From NCBI GenBank assembly GCA_024402495.1, contig JAKSTR010000007.1, forward strand, positions 1-62,404: 62,404 nucleotides of DNA. Direction: 5' to 3'. The translations under genes were made by a program, and so were the position numbers. Shown in pieces: positions 45,637 through 54,517 of this stretch. The notes beneath the pieces are model-generated. The model searched no databases and was not told the origin of the DNA. It saw only the letters and a list, made by a program, of their open reading frames with translations. How positions within the stretch are numbered: position 1 is the first letter of the stretch; every line of letters starts with the position of its first letter. This DNA comes from Treponemataceae bacterium (GTDB lineage Bacteria; Spirochaetota; Spirochaetia; Treponematales; Treponemataceae).

Positions 45637-46340
45637 AAAAAGCAGCCGTTCTTTGTTTGGGTTTGATATTTTTCGCCTGTTTTATGCCGGTTTTCGGTCA
45701 GGCTTCTTTTAATGATGCACTTTTGCCCGGACTTGAAGCCTACGCAAGGGAAGACTGGGCAACTTCGATAATGCTTTTTAAAAAAGCTTATACCGAAAAA
45801 CGTGCGCCGGAAGAAGAATCTTTGTTCTGGCTGGTTATGGCACAGATGAGCGCCGGCGAAACGCGTTCTGCACTGAATGACTGCAATGCGTTTCTGGCAA
45901 AATATGCAGGCAGCGAACACGGTGCCGAAGTTGCCTATCAGCGGGGCAGGGCACTTTATCTGCTTGACCAGAACGATGAAGCCATTAAACAGCTTTATGA
46001 TTTTGTAAAGGCAAACCCGAATCACGAAAAGGTTTCTTTCGCTTTGTTCTGGATTGCTGAATCGCTGTACGGCTATAAAAATTACGAACGCGCGGCTTTG
46101 TTCTATAAAATGATTGTTGATGATTATTCTGCAAGCCCGAAACGCGAAGCAAGCTTGTACCGGCTGGAACTTATTCAGCAGCGCCAGCGCGAAGAAGAAT
46201 TGCTGCAGCTTTTGAAGATTACCCACGAAGAATCGCTTAAAGCTGCGGAAGAATATGAAAAGAAAAGCCGCAGTTACGAACAGGCAATTGCAGCGTATCA
46301 AAGAAGAATTTTTGAGCTGGAAAATCAGCTTTCAAAATAA
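45633..46340 (+). CDS. Periplasmic TPR/coiled-coil protein (YbgF/BamD-like)
   Basis: The protein has 235 residues from ATG45633, with GGGAG nine bases upstream and overlapping the rpe stop. A signal peptide ends at VFGQ. Residues 25-190 hold TPR-like pairs with the (SE)xxxYxxG(xx)ALxxY flavour, such as GAEVAYQRGRALYLLDQNDEAIKQLYDFVKANP (shown only in part by similarity) and FALFWIAESLYGYKNYERAALFY. The C-terminal 45 residues form a charged coiled coil. This order resembles outer-membrane assembly or Tol-Pal helper proteins, but neither complex is encoded here. Function is not established. Confidence 0.75.
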   Translation: MKKAAVLCLGLIFFACFMPVFGQASFNDALLPGLEAYAREDWATSIMLFKKAYTEKRAPEEESLFWLVMAQMSAGETRSALNDCNAFLAKYAGSEHGAEVAYQRGRALYLLDQNDEAIKQLYDFVKANPNHEKVSFALFWIAESLYGYKNYERAALFYKMIVDDYSASPKREASLYRLELIQQRQREEELLQLLKITHEESLKAAEEYEKKSRSYEQAIAAYQRRIFELENQLSK

Positions 46341-46449
46341 AAACAATTATGGAGAAAATGGAGTTTTTCTGTAATTGTACGTGTTTTTGTAATTGACGAA
46401 TTATAAAAGTGCGTTTTTATTTGCGGTTCGTTTCAAACCGCAAAAACGG

Positions 46450-46488
46450 CGAAGTCAAGGCTTTAAGCTTTAGCGTGCCTTGATTCGG
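46450..46488 (+). other. Hairpin in the TPR-TPR intergenic region
   Basis: CGAAGTCAAGGC and GCCTTGATTCG pair with one small internal loop. A TATAAT follows at 46491-46496, but no -35 hexamer at a proper distance was found. Confidence 0.4.
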
Positions 46489-46560
46489 CGTATAATAATG
46501 GTAGCTTTTTTATTTTTCAATTGAAAACTAAAAAAGCGTAAAATATGGAGTTTGACCAAA

Positions 46561-47682
46561 ATGCGCCAGATGGTGGTACAGGAACCAGGACAAGAGGAAC
46601 TTAGAAAAGAGCGTAAGTTATTTCAGCAGCACAAGTTCTCGGCAGTTATTGCTCAGCTTGAACCAAAGATTATGTATTTTCGTGAATCTTTTGAGTTCTT
46701 TTATATGCTGGGTGTTTCTTGTTTATACCTTGGTGACATTGGCGGCGCACAGGATTATTTGACGCGTGCCGCAACTTTGCGAAGCGATGCGCCTGAACTG
46801 CTTACTGCACAGGCTGCAATGTATTTGCGCCGCGGTGATACGGCACAGGCGGTTGATACTTACCTTGAAGTTTTGGAATTTGAACCCCAGAATAAAGTTG
46901 CCAAGCGTGCAATGACTTTTATCCGCAAAAACGGCGACATTTCTACAATTTCCCAGTGGGTTTCTAACGGAAAAATAAAGAGATTTTACCCTGATACAGG
47001 TTTTTATTTTCCTGTCATGCCTGTTATCTGGACTTGCGCTGTTGCATTACTGATATTTTTCAGTGTTCTTTTGGGTCGCTATATCAGCAGCAATAAACCG
47101 CAGCGCGCCGATTTAAGCCATCTTGAACTTTCCGGCGAAGAAAAGCGCAATCCGATTGACGTTAAGGGCGGAATCCATAACCTGATTTTAACTTCTTCTG
47201 AAATTACTAATTCTCACGATAAAGCCATTGATTATTTTCAGAAACACCGCGACAATGCGGCAATTGTTGAAATTAACCGTGTGCTTAATTCTAATGCGTC
47301 CAGTGCAATTAAGTCTAAAATGCTTGATTTGCAGGCTTTTGTGCAGGAACCCGACTTTGAAACTGTAAAAGACAATGCACAGGACAACTATACCTATGCT
47401 CAGGTTTCTGAAACGCCGTATCTGTATCAGGACTGCTGGGTTGTATGGAGCGGCCGCGTAGCAAACGTAGTTGAAGACGAGTACCAGTATATGTGCGATT
47501 TTGTTATCGGTTACGAAACCATGTCGCGCATTGACGGTATTGTTTCGCTTGTGGTTGATAAACCAACCCGCATTGATCCGGAACGGCCTTTGCAGATTTT
47601 GGGCAGAATTGATTTTGTCGGTACAAAAATTGTTTTGCACGGAAAAACTGTTTATCAGCCAATTCAGGGTGAATTGAAATAG
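46561..47682 (+). CDS. TPR membrane protein with C-terminal beta domain
   Basis: The protein has 373 residues from ATG46561, which has GGAG ten bases upstream. A TTG nine bases earlier is too close to the SD. The N-terminal half carries three TPR-like units (FFYMLGVSCLYLGDIGGAQDYL, ELLTAQAAMYLRRGDTAQAV). A single membrane helix lies near residues 152-174 (VIWTCAVALLIFFSVLLG). The outer part has a short helical linker and a final domain of about 100 residues that looks OB-like (DCWVVWSGRVANVV, LQILGRIDFVG). No family is recognised. It precedes recA by 120 bases but is probably a separate unit. Confidence 0.75.
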   Translation: MRQMVVQEPGQEELRKERKLFQQHKFSAVIAQLEPKIMYFRESFEFFYMLGVSCLYLGDIGGAQDYLTRAATLRSDAPELLTAQAAMYLRRGDTAQAVDTYLEVLEFEPQNKVAKRAMTFIRKNGDISTISQWVSNGKIKRFYPDTGFYFPVMPVIWTCAVALLIFFSVLLGRYISSNKPQRADLSHLELSGEEKRNPIDVKGGIHNLILTSSEITNSHDKAIDYFQKHRDNAAIVEINRVLNSNASSAIKSKMLDLQAFVQEPDFETVKDNAQDNYTYAQVSETPYLYQDCWVVWSGRVANVVEDEYQYMCDFVIGYETMSRIDGIVSLVVDKPTRIDPERPLQILGRIDFVGTKIVLHGKTVYQPIQGELK

Positions 47683-47804
47683 TTTTTGCTTGCAAAATAC
47701 CGTTCTAATTTAAAATGTTTTTAAAATAATAGTATATTTACGCATAAAATTGCTAAAATTTTTTATTTGCGCCTAATTTATTGCTGTGTGGGAGGAAAAA
47801 AAAG

Positions 47805-49010
47805 GTGGCAAAAATGACTGTAGAAACAGAAAATCCGGCAGATATGTCGGAAAAAATGAAAGCTTTGGAAGCTGCACGCTTGCAAATCGAAAAGCAATTT
47901 GGTCAGGGTTCTTTGATGAAACTTGGTACCCATGCCGATGCAGCTGGAATTGACGTAATTCCTTCAGGTTCAATTCTTCTGGACGAAGCACTTGGTATTG
48001 GTGGTTACCCGCGCGGTCGTATTATCGAAATTTACGGTCCGGAATCTTCTGGTAAAACAACTTTGGCTTTGCACGCAATTGCAGAATCGCAGAAGCTGAA
48101 CGGAATTGCAGCGTTTATTGATGCAGAACACGCCCTTGACCCTGTTTATGCCAAAAATCTCGGCGTAGATATTGATAACTTGTGGGTTTCTCAGCCGGAT
48201 ACAGGTGAACAGGCTCTTGAAATCTGCGAAAATCTGGTACGTTCCGGCGCAGTTGATATTATCGTTATCGACTCTGTTGCAGCGCTGACCCCGCAGAAAG
48301 AAATTGAAGGCGAAATGGGTGAATCTCAGATGGGCTTGCAGGCACGTTTGATGAGCCAGGCGCTGCGCAAACTTACTGCGATTGTTGGCAAAAGCAACTG
48401 TCTTGTAATTTTCATCAACCAGATTCGTATGAAAATCGGTGTAATGTTCGGCAACCCTGAAACTACAACCGGTGGTAACGCCCTTAAATTTTACACGTCA
48501 GTTCGTCTCGAAGTTCGCCGCATTGAATCAATTGAAGTTAAAGGTGAAGAAGATGCCGTTGGTAACCGCGTGCGCGTAAAAGTTGTAAAAAACAAGGTCG
48601 CACCGCCTTTCCGCAAAATTGAACTGGATATTTTCTTTGGAAAAGGTATTTCTGCAACTTCAAGTTTGCTGGATGCGGCTGTCAAGCACGAAATTATCAA
48701 AAAAAGCGGTGCATGGTTCTCTGTCGGTGACGAAAAAATCGGGCAGGGCCGCGAAAATGCTCTGGCATTTTTGGAAAGCAATGCCGAATTCCGCCAGAAA
48801 ATTGAAACTGAAATCCGCACCAAGCTTTTTCCCGGACAGAGCATAAAAAATGCTGACAAGCCCGGCGCAAAACCTGCTGACGAAAAAATTACTGTAGGCG
48901 TTTCTGCTGACCCTGATGCGGCAAAACCAAAAGCTGCTGCAAAACCGGCGGCTGCACCAGTAAAAGAAACAATTGGCAAAAAGCCTTTACCGCCAGAGGA
49001 ATTGTTCTGA
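47805..49010 (+). CDS. recA: Recombinase RecA
   Basis: The protein has 401 residues. GGAGG at 47791 sits nine bases before GTG47805, which therefore is the likely start; ATG47814 is an alternative. The P-loop is GPESSGKT (78-85), and [20 protein letters not shown], and [20 protein letters not shown] are the other signature segments. A Lys/Ala/Pro-rich C-terminal tail (about 350-401) is longer than in most RecA. RecA forms the filament for homologous recombination. No LexA-type box was recognised upstream. The stop overlaps folK by one base. Confidence 0.97.
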   Translation: MAKMTVETENPADMSEKMKALEAARLQIEKQFGQGSLMKLGTHADAAGIDVIPSGSILLDEALGIGGYPRGRIIEIYGPESSGKTTLALHAIAESQKLNGIAAFIDAEHALDPVYAKNLGVDIDNLWVSQPDTGEQALEICENLVRSGAVDIIVIDSVAALTPQKEIEGEMGESQMGLQARLMSQALRKLTAIVGKSNCLVIFINQIRMKIGVMFGNPETTTGGNALKFYTSVRLEVRRIESIEVKGEEDAVGNRVRVKVVKNKVAPPFRKIELDIFFGKGISATSSLLDAAVKHEIIKKSGAWFSVGDEKIGQGRENALAFLESNAEFRQKIETEIRTKLFPGQSIKNADKPGAKPADEKITVGVSADPDAAKPKAAAKPAAAPVKETIGKKPLPPEELF

Positions 49011-49543
49011 TGCTTGTAGTTCTTGGGCTTGGTTCTAATTTGCCGTTTGTAAAAAGCGACGGTACCTTAATGCAGTGCAATGCGGTTTTAGACGCGGCTT
49101 GTGTTAAATTGAGCGAAGTTTTGGCAAATTTGCGCTGTTCTTCCATTTATAAAACAAAAGCACGCTATGTAGAAAATCAGGCTGATTTTTTAAATATGGT
49201 GGTTTGCGGCGAATGGCAGGGCAGTGCGCGGGAACTTCTGGAAGTTTGCCAGTCTATAGAAAACGCTTTTGGTCGTGTTCGCTTGAATGTAGTAGAAAAA
49301 GGTCCAAGAACACTTGATATTGATATTGAACTTTTCGGCAATGAAATAATCCGCGAGGAAAATTGCCGGAAACCTTTAATAATTCCACACTATTTAATGC
49401 ACGAGCGCCAGTTTGTACTGGTGCCCTTGCTTGAGATTTTGCCGGAATGTGCCGACCCTATAACGGGGCAGAAATATTCCCAAATATTGGCAAATTTAGG
49501 CGATCAAGGTGTGGAATTATGGAAACAGTGCAGGAAGAGTTAG
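49010..49543 (+). CDS. folK: 6-hydroxymethyl-7,8-dihydropterin pyrophosphokinase
   Basis: The protein has 177 residues with the HPPK pattern: VLGLGSNL at the start, SSIYKTKARYVENQADFLNMV, and the signature GPRTLDIDIELFG with the two metal-binding aspartates. A basic HERQFVLVPLLEI segment completes the fold. It transfers pyrophosphate from ATP to the pterin in folate synthesis. Its ATG overlaps the recA stop as TGATG. Its 3' end overlaps scpA by 25 bases, so recA-folK-scpA-scpB is one transcription unit. Confidence 0.93.
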   Translation: MLVVLGLGSNLPFVKSDGTLMQCNAVLDAACVKLSEVLANLRCSSIYKTKARYVENQADFLNMVVCGEWQGSARELLEVCQSIENAFGRVRLNVVEKGPRTLDIDIELFGNEIIREENCRKPLIIPHYLMHERQFVLVPLLEILPECADPITGQKYSQILANLGDQGVELWKQCRKS

Positions 49544-50268
49544 CCGAGCTAGTTGACGACGGCACAAAGTTCAAGCTGGGCAAATTTGAAGGTCCTCTGG
49601 ACTTGCTGCTTTTTCTTATAAAGAAAAACGAAATAAATATTTACGATATTCCGGTGGGCGAAATTACCGAGCAGTATCTTGAGTATCTTGATTATGCGGT
49701 AAGTACCGATTTAGATAATTTGACCGATTTTTATTCTTTGGCTGCGGACTTGCTTCATATAAAGTCGCGTATGCTGCTGCCGGTTGAAGTTACTTTTGAT
49801 GACGAAGAAATTGAAGACCCGCGTCAGGAACTTGTTGATAAACTGATTGAATACCAAAAGTTCAAGAAACTTTCGGAATTGATGGAAAGAAAAGAAGAAG
49901 AAGCGGAATGGAGCATTGAAAGGCGGAAAATTCAGCGAATTCTTCCTTTTGAAGAAGAGGAACTTTGGGAACAGGTTGATACCTGGGACTTGCTGAAAGT
50001 TTTTTCTGATTTGATTTCGGCTTTTTCGGCTGAAAAAATTCTTGATATGCGCGAAGACATTACCACCAGCGAAAAAATTACGCTGATGAACGAGTTTTTT
50101 GAAAATAAGGGCGAGTGTTATTTTACCGATTTAATTGTGCGCGAAAAAAGCCTTCTGGACGTAGTCTGCGCTTTTATGGCAATTCTGGAAGCGGTAAAGC
50201 AGAAACTTGCGTGTATCTATCAAAACAAACTGTTTGGCGACATTAAAATTAAGCCATTTGAGAGTTAA
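49519..50268 (+). CDS. scpA: Segregation and condensation protein A
   Basis: The protein has 249 residues from ATG49519, which has AAGGTG upstream and lies inside folK. The kleisin N-domain is FKLGKFEGPLDLLLFLIKKN and YDIPVGEITEQYLEYL. The central helical region has LLHIKSRMLLP and LVDKLIEYQKFKKL. The C-terminal winged helix ends KIKPFES. ScpA bridges the SMC heads in chromosome condensation. scpB follows after two bases. smc itself is not in the window. Confidence 0.93.
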   Translation: METVQEELAELVDDGTKFKLGKFEGPLDLLLFLIKKNEINIYDIPVGEITEQYLEYLDYAVSTDLDNLTDFYSLAADLLHIKSRMLLPVEVTFDDEEIEDPRQELVDKLIEYQKFKKLSELMERKEEEAEWSIERRKIQRILPFEEEELWEQVDTWDLLKVFSDLISAFSAEKILDMREDITTSEKITLMNEFFENKGECYFTDLIVREKSLLDVVCAFMAILEAVKQKLACIYQNKLFGDIKIKPFES

Positions 50269-50270
50269 AA

Positions 50271-50816
50271 ATGGAAGTTGATTTGCAAAAAGAAACCGCT
50301 TTGATAGAAGCGATTTTTTATCTTGAAAGCGAGCCGCTTGATTGTCAGGCTTTGTCTAAAATTTCTAATCTTGGGCTTGAAGTTGTAGAAGCCGCAATTG
50401 AAAATTTACAGGAAAAATATCGTTCTGACGATTCGGGCGTTGATTTGATTCAGATTAGCGGCGGCTGGATAATAAGCCCGAAAGAAGAACTGTGGGAATT
50501 TTTGAAGGACCGTTACGGCAAAAAAAATGACAACAGGCTTTCCAAAGCGGCAATGGAAACTTTGTCGATTATTGCGTACAAGCAGCCGATTACCCGCGCC
50601 GAAATTGAAGCAATCCGCGGCGTTTCGGTTGATAATATGATCAGGCTTTTGCACGAACGAACCCTGATTAAGGAAGTTGGCAAAAAGGACGTGCCAGGTA
50701 AGCCTTCTCAATATGGAACGACAAAAGAATTTTTGAAATTTTTCAGAATGAACAGCATTGCTGATTTGCCAAAACTTGATGAAACAGAAAGTGAGAGATT
50801 TGAACTTGCAAGATAA
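50271..50816 (+). CDS. scpB: Segregation and condensation protein B
   Basis: The protein has 181 residues with two winged-helix domains: ALIEAIFYLESEPL at the start, GGWIISPKEELWEFL, LSKAAMETLSIIAYKQPITRAEIEAIRGVSVD and GKPSQYGTTKEFLKFF. These are diagnostic for ScpB, which dimerises and binds ScpA in the SMC complex. It starts two bases after scpA. Its 3' end overlaps the pseudouridine synthase frame. Confidence 0.94.
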   Translation: MEVDLQKETALIEAIFYLESEPLDCQALSKISNLGLEVVEAAIENLQEKYRSDDSGVDLIQISGGWIISPKEELWEFLKDRYGKKNDNRLSKAAMETLSIIAYKQPITRAEIEAIRGVSVDNMIRLLHERTLIKEVGKKDVPGKPSQYGTTKEFLKFFRMNSIADLPKLDETESERFELAR

Positions 50817-52005
50817 AAGATTTAACAAACTGGATTTTAGAACCGGCGCCAAAAAGGGCGGCCGTTCGCGTGATTTTAACAAAGACGAAAACTTTAAAAA
50901 AGACGGCGATTTTAGCAGAAACGCCGGCAACCGCGAAAAATACCATAATTCGCACCAGAATGAGCGGCGCGATACTTACAAACAGGCTGAAAAAACGCTT
51001 AGCTATAAGCAGTACAGGCAGAATTTTAAGCGCGCCGAAAATTCTGATATTCTTGGCAAAAATAATGATGGACCTATGCGGCTTCAGCTTGCTATTGCAC
51101 GCAGCGGTTTTGCAAGCCGCCGCGCCAGCGAAGAATTTATTCTTGCCGGCAGGGTGCAGGTAAACGGTACAACCGTTACCGAACTTGGTACAAAAGTTTC
51201 TGCCACGGACGAAATTCTGATTGACGGCAAGCCTCTTAAAGCGGAAGAAAATAAACGCTACGTTTTGCTCAACAAACCGATTGGCTATGTTTGTTCAATG
51301 TTTGACGAAAAAGGCCGTGAGTGTGCCGCCGATCTGCTGAAGGAACATTTTGAGGAACGCCTTTACAATGTTGGGCGTCTGGATATGTTTTCAAGCGGAT
51401 TGATTATTTTTACTAACGACGGCAATTTTGCGGCAAAAGTTTCGCATCCTTCTGCCGAACTGGAAAAAGAATATATCGTAGAAACCAGTTTGCCTTATCC
51501 GCGCAGTTTGCCGGAAAAATTCATGAAAGGCGTGCGCGTTGACGGCGTTTTTTATAAATGCAAGTTTGCCGAAGGCATAAATTCGCGCAAAATGCGCATT
51601 GTTTTAATTGAAGGCAAAAACCGCGAAATCAGGCGCGTTCTGGAAAGCTTTGATATGCGCGTTAAGTCGCTGGTGCGCGTGCGCATTGGTGATTTGACGG
51701 TTAAAAATGAAATCGGCGAAGAATTGGGCGACGGCGAGTTTAGGGAACTGAGCCAGAGTGAAGTTGATAATTTGCTTGAACTTTGTATGCGCAGAAGGGA
51801 AATGCCGCCGCGCCGCCGCGAACGCGATTATGAACGCAATGCAGAAAAAGCTGAAAAAGTAGAATTTTCAGAAGCCGATTCTGATACGGGCGCAAGTTCT
51901 GCAAGCTTGTTTATTCGTAAGCCGGCTGAAAAAACGGAAATTGCTGAAAGACCAGTTGCGGCTGCAAGCGCAAAAAGCGAAGACGACGGTAAACATTACT
52001 ATTAA
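50779..52005 (+). CDS. RluB/RsuA-type pseudouridine synthase
   Basis: The protein has about 408 residues if ATG50779 is used; the start is uncertain because the frame is open into scpB and no SD is evident. A basic, Lys/Arg/Asn-rich N-terminal extension of about 95 residues precedes an S4 RNA-binding domain (MRLQLAIARSGFASRRASEEFI). The synthase domain has GRLDMFSSGLIIFTNDG with the catalytic aspartate, and GKNREIRRVLESF. RluB-type enzymes modify 23S rRNA. A low-complexity C-terminal tail rich in Arg, Glu and Ala adds about 75 residues. The scpA-scpB-rluB order is common in bacteria. Confidence 0.88.
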   Translation: MKQKVRDLNLQDKRFNKLDFRTGAKKGGRSRDFNKDENFKKDGDFSRNAGNREKYHNSHQNERRDTYKQAEKTLSYKQYRQNFKRAENSDILGKNNDGPMRLQLAIARSGFASRRASEEFILAGRVQVNGTTVTELGTKVSATDEILIDGKPLKAEENKRYVLLNKPIGYVCSMFDEKGRECAADLLKEHFEERLYNVGRLDMFSSGLIIFTNDGNFAAKVSHPSAELEKEYIVETSLPYPRSLPEKFMKGVRVDGVFYKCKFAEGINSRKMRIVLIEGKNREIRRVLESFDMRVKSLVRVRIGDLTVKNEIGEELGDGEFRELSQSEVDNLLELCMRRREMPPRRRERDYERNAEKAEKVEFSEADSDTGASSASLFIRKPAEKTEIAERPVAAASAKSEDDGKHYY

Positions 52006-52063
52006 TTGTAAATGTTTTTTATAAATAAAAGTGCGATACTATAGAAGAAAAATGGAGAAATAA

Positions 52064-54421
52064 ATGGTTGTTGCAATAGATGGTCCTGCCGGAACGGGCA
52101 AAAGTACGATTGCGCATTTGCTTGCAGACAGGCTTTCGCTGACTTTTGTAAATTCCGGCAGTTTTTACCGGGCAATTACACTTTCGGCCTTAAAAAACGG
52201 CATCAATCTTAAAAATGAGGCTGAACTGGTTGCACACGCTGAAAAACTTTCAATTGATTACAAAAACAGCCGGCTTTTTTTGCAGGGCAGCGATGTTGAA
52301 GATTTGCTTCATACTGATGAAATTGACGCAAATGTTTCAAATGTTTCGGCAATTCCGCAAATCCGCGACATTGTAAATAAAAAAGTCCGGGCGCTGGCTT
52401 CAAAACTGAATATAATCTGCGAAGGCCGCGATATTACCACGGTGGTTTTCCCGGATGCCGAATACAAGTTTTATCTTGATGCTTCAATTGAAGTACAGGC
52501 TTTGCGGCGTTTTAATCAGGGCGTTTCAGACCTGACGCTTGAAGAAATCAAGCAGAAAATTAAAGAACGCGACGAGCTTGACAAAAAGAAAGCTGTCGGA
52601 GCACTAAAAAAAGCAGATGACGCAGAGTATATTGATACATCAGACTTGACGATAGAACAGGTTTGTGAGATAATGATTAATAAAATTCATATACAAGGGT
52701 TTAATATGGCAGAGAAGGATGTGGAAATGAATGAATCTCAGGACTCCAAGAGTAACGTTCAGACACAATTACAGGAAGAGTATCTGAAAAGTCTCGAATC
52801 ACTTGAAGAGGGACAGCTGGTAGAAGGCGAAGTTATCCAGGTTACAAGCGATCAGGTGTTCCTTGATGTGGGATTAAAATCAGAAGGTAAAATCCCGATT
52901 TCGGAGTTTTCGGCAGTGCCGAAAATCGGCGATAAAGTTAACGTTGTTCTTGTTCAGAAAGAGAGCAAACATGGCGAAGTTATCGTTTCAAAACAGAAAG
53001 CTGATATTCAGGCTTCTAAAAAATTGCTTCGTCAGGCATTTCAGGACAAAACACCTGTTGACGGTGTAATTGAAAAGCAGGTTAAAGGCGGCTTTGAAGT
53101 TAACTTGTGTGGTTGCGCTAAGGCATTTTTGCCTATCAGCCAGTCAGACAGCCAGAAAGTTGACCGTCCGGAAAAACTTATTGGCGTAAAAAGCAAGTTC
53201 TACATTGATCGCATGTATTCAGATAATAAGGTTAATATTGTTGTTAGCCGCCGTAAATATCTTGAAGAAACAATTGAAACTAACCGTGAAGCATTTTTCA
53301 ACAATGTAAAAATTGGTGACACTGTAAAAGGTGAAGTAAAAAGCTTTACAAGCTTTGGTGCTTTTATTGACTTGGGTGGTTTCGATGGATTGCTCCATAT
53401 CAATGATATGAGCTGGGGACACGTAACTCGTCCTAAAGATTTCGTTAAAAAAGGTCAGGAAATTGAACTTAAGGTTATCCGTTTGGATCCAAATGACAAA
53501 CGCATCAATCTTTCTTTGAAACATTTCAGCGAAGACCCGTGGTTGCACTTTGAAGACAAATACCATGTTGACGATATCGTAAAAGGTAAAGTTACAAAAC
53601 TTACCGAATTTGGTGCATTTATTGAACTCGAAGAAGGAATTGAAGGTCTTGCACATATCAGTGAATTCTCTTGGGTTAAAAAAATCAGCAAACCGGAAGA
53701 TGTTGTTAAAATCGGTGACGAAATTGAATGTATGATTCTTGGTTATGACATTCAGGCTGGTCGCGTTTCTTTGGGTCTTAAACAGGTTACTGCAAACCCA
53801 TGGGATGAAATTGGTAATAAATATCCGGTTGGAACAAAAATTACTGGTAAAGTTGCAAAAATTACTAACAGTGGTGCCTTTGTTGAAATCGAAGAAGGAA
53901 TTGACGGTTATTTGAGCGTTGATGATCTTTCTTGGACAAAGAAAATCAAGCATCCGGGAAGTGAACTTTCTGTTGGTAAAGAAATTGAAACAGTAGTTCT
54001 TGAAAGCGATCCTGAACAGCACCGCATCCGCTTGGGTGTTAAACAGCTTTTTGATGATCCATGGAAAGATTTCTGCAAGGAATATCACCACGGTTCAATT
54101 CTTGAAGGTGAAATCGTTTCAATTACAGACTTTGGTGTATTTGTACGTGCACCGGGCGGAATTGAAGGTCTTATCAACAAGGCTAACCTTTCTGAAGACC
54201 GCGAAGTTTCTTACGAAGAAGCTGTTACAAAATACAAAGTTGGCGACAAAATCAGTGTATTTGTTGTTGATGTTTTGCCAGAGAAACAGAAAGTTTCTTT
54301 CTCTGTACGCGACATTAAACGCCAGCGCGAACGCGAAGAAATGGAACGCTATATGTCATCTAACCAGGACGAAGACGAAGGTTCTTTCACTCTTGGTGAT
54401 ATGATTAAAAACAAGAAATAA
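52064..54421 (+). CDS. cmk-rpsA: Cytidylate kinase fused to ribosomal protein S1
   Basis: The frame has 785 residues. Residues 1-213 are cytidylate kinase: P-loop GPAGTGKST (7-15), VNSGSFYRAIT, EGRDITTVVFPDA and YIDTSDLTIEQV. Residues 215-785 are S1, with six S1 domains; the last four carry FGAFIDLGGFDGLLH-, FGAFIELEEGIEGLAH-, SGAFVEIEEGIDGYLS- and FGVFVRAPGGIEGLIN-type cores. CMK phosphorylates CMP and dCMP; S1 recruits mRNA to the 30S subunit. An in-frame ATG at 52706 with AAGGG six bases upstream could give free S1. The gene has GGAG before ATG52064 and ends at two hairpins. A cmk-rpsA fusion is known in treponemes. Confidence 0.94.
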   Translation: MVVAIDGPAGTGKSTIAHLLADRLSLTFVNSGSFYRAITLSALKNGINLKNEAELVAHAEKLSIDYKNSRLFLQGSDVEDLLHTDEIDANVSNVSAIPQIRDIVNKKVRALASKLNIICEGRDITTVVFPDAEYKFYLDASIEVQALRRFNQGVSDLTLEEIKQKIKERDELDKKKAVGALKKADDAEYIDTSDLTIEQVCEIMINKIHIQGFNMAEKDVEMNESQDSKSNVQTQLQEEYLKSLESLEEGQLVEGEVIQVTSDQVFLDVGLKSEGKIPISEFSAVPKIGDKVNVVLVQKESKHGEVIVSKQKADIQASKKLLRQAFQDKTPVDGVIEKQVKGGFEVNLCGCAKAFLPISQSDSQKVDRPEKLIGVKSKFYIDRMYSDNKVNIVVSRRKYLEETIETNREAFFNNVKIGDTVKGEVKSFTSFGAFIDLGGFDGLLHINDMSWGHVTRPKDFVKKGQEIELKVIRLDPNDKRINLSLKHFSEDPWLHFEDKYHVDDIVKGKVTKLTEFGAFIELEEGIEGLAHISEFSWVKKISKPEDVVKIGDEIECMILGYDIQAGRVSLGLKQVTANPWDEIGNKYPVGTKITGKVAKITNSGAFVEIEEGIDGYLSVDDLSWTKKIKHPGSELSVGKEIETVVLESDPEQHRIRLGVKQLFDDPWKDFCKEYHHGSILEGEIVSITDFGVFVRAPGGIEGLINKANLSEDREVSYEEAVTKYKVGDKISVFVVDVLPEKQKVSFSVRDIKRQREREEMERYMSSNQDEDEGSFTLGDMIKNKK
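52695..52708 (+). promoter_or_regulatory. Internal ribosome binding site for free S1
   Basis: AAGGG (52695-52699) lies six bases before an in-frame ATG (52706), exactly at the junction between the kinase and S1 parts. It could start a 571-residue S1. Confidence 0.55.
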
Positions 54422-54427
54422 TTTTGC

Positions 54428-54453
54428 TTGAAGCATGGTTCGCTGTGCTTCAA
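54428..54453 (+). terminator. First hairpin after cmk-rpsA
   Basis: TTGAAGCA and TGCTTCAA pair and are followed by TTTTAATT. Confidence 0.6.
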
Positions 54454-54470
54454 TTTTAATTGTTCTTATA

Positions 54471-54503
54471 AATGCATTGTCGCAAAGACAATGCATTTTT
54501 TTT
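54471..54503 (+). terminator. Terminator of cmk-rpsA
   Basis: ATGCATTGTC and GACAATGCAT form a 10-bp stem around GCAAA and are followed by eight Ts. Confidence 0.9.
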
Positions 54504-54504
54504 G

Positions 54505-54510
54505 TATAAG
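54505..54510 (+). promoter_or_regulatory. -10-like hexamer before the NtrC-like gene
   Basis: TATAAG ends seven bases before ATG54518. No good -35 hexamer was found. The start has no SD. Confidence 0.3.
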
Positions 54511-54517
54511 TGAAAAT

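Noticed and set aside
46480-46496. Promoter TTGATT-TATAAT before the TPR gene at 46561
   Set aside because: The hexamers are only about 5 bp apart, too close for sigma-70 recognition, and no other -35 was found.
47683-47804. LexA/SOS box upstream of recA
   Set aside because: No CTGT-N8-ACAG or GAAC/GTTC-type palindrome is present in the 120-base gap.
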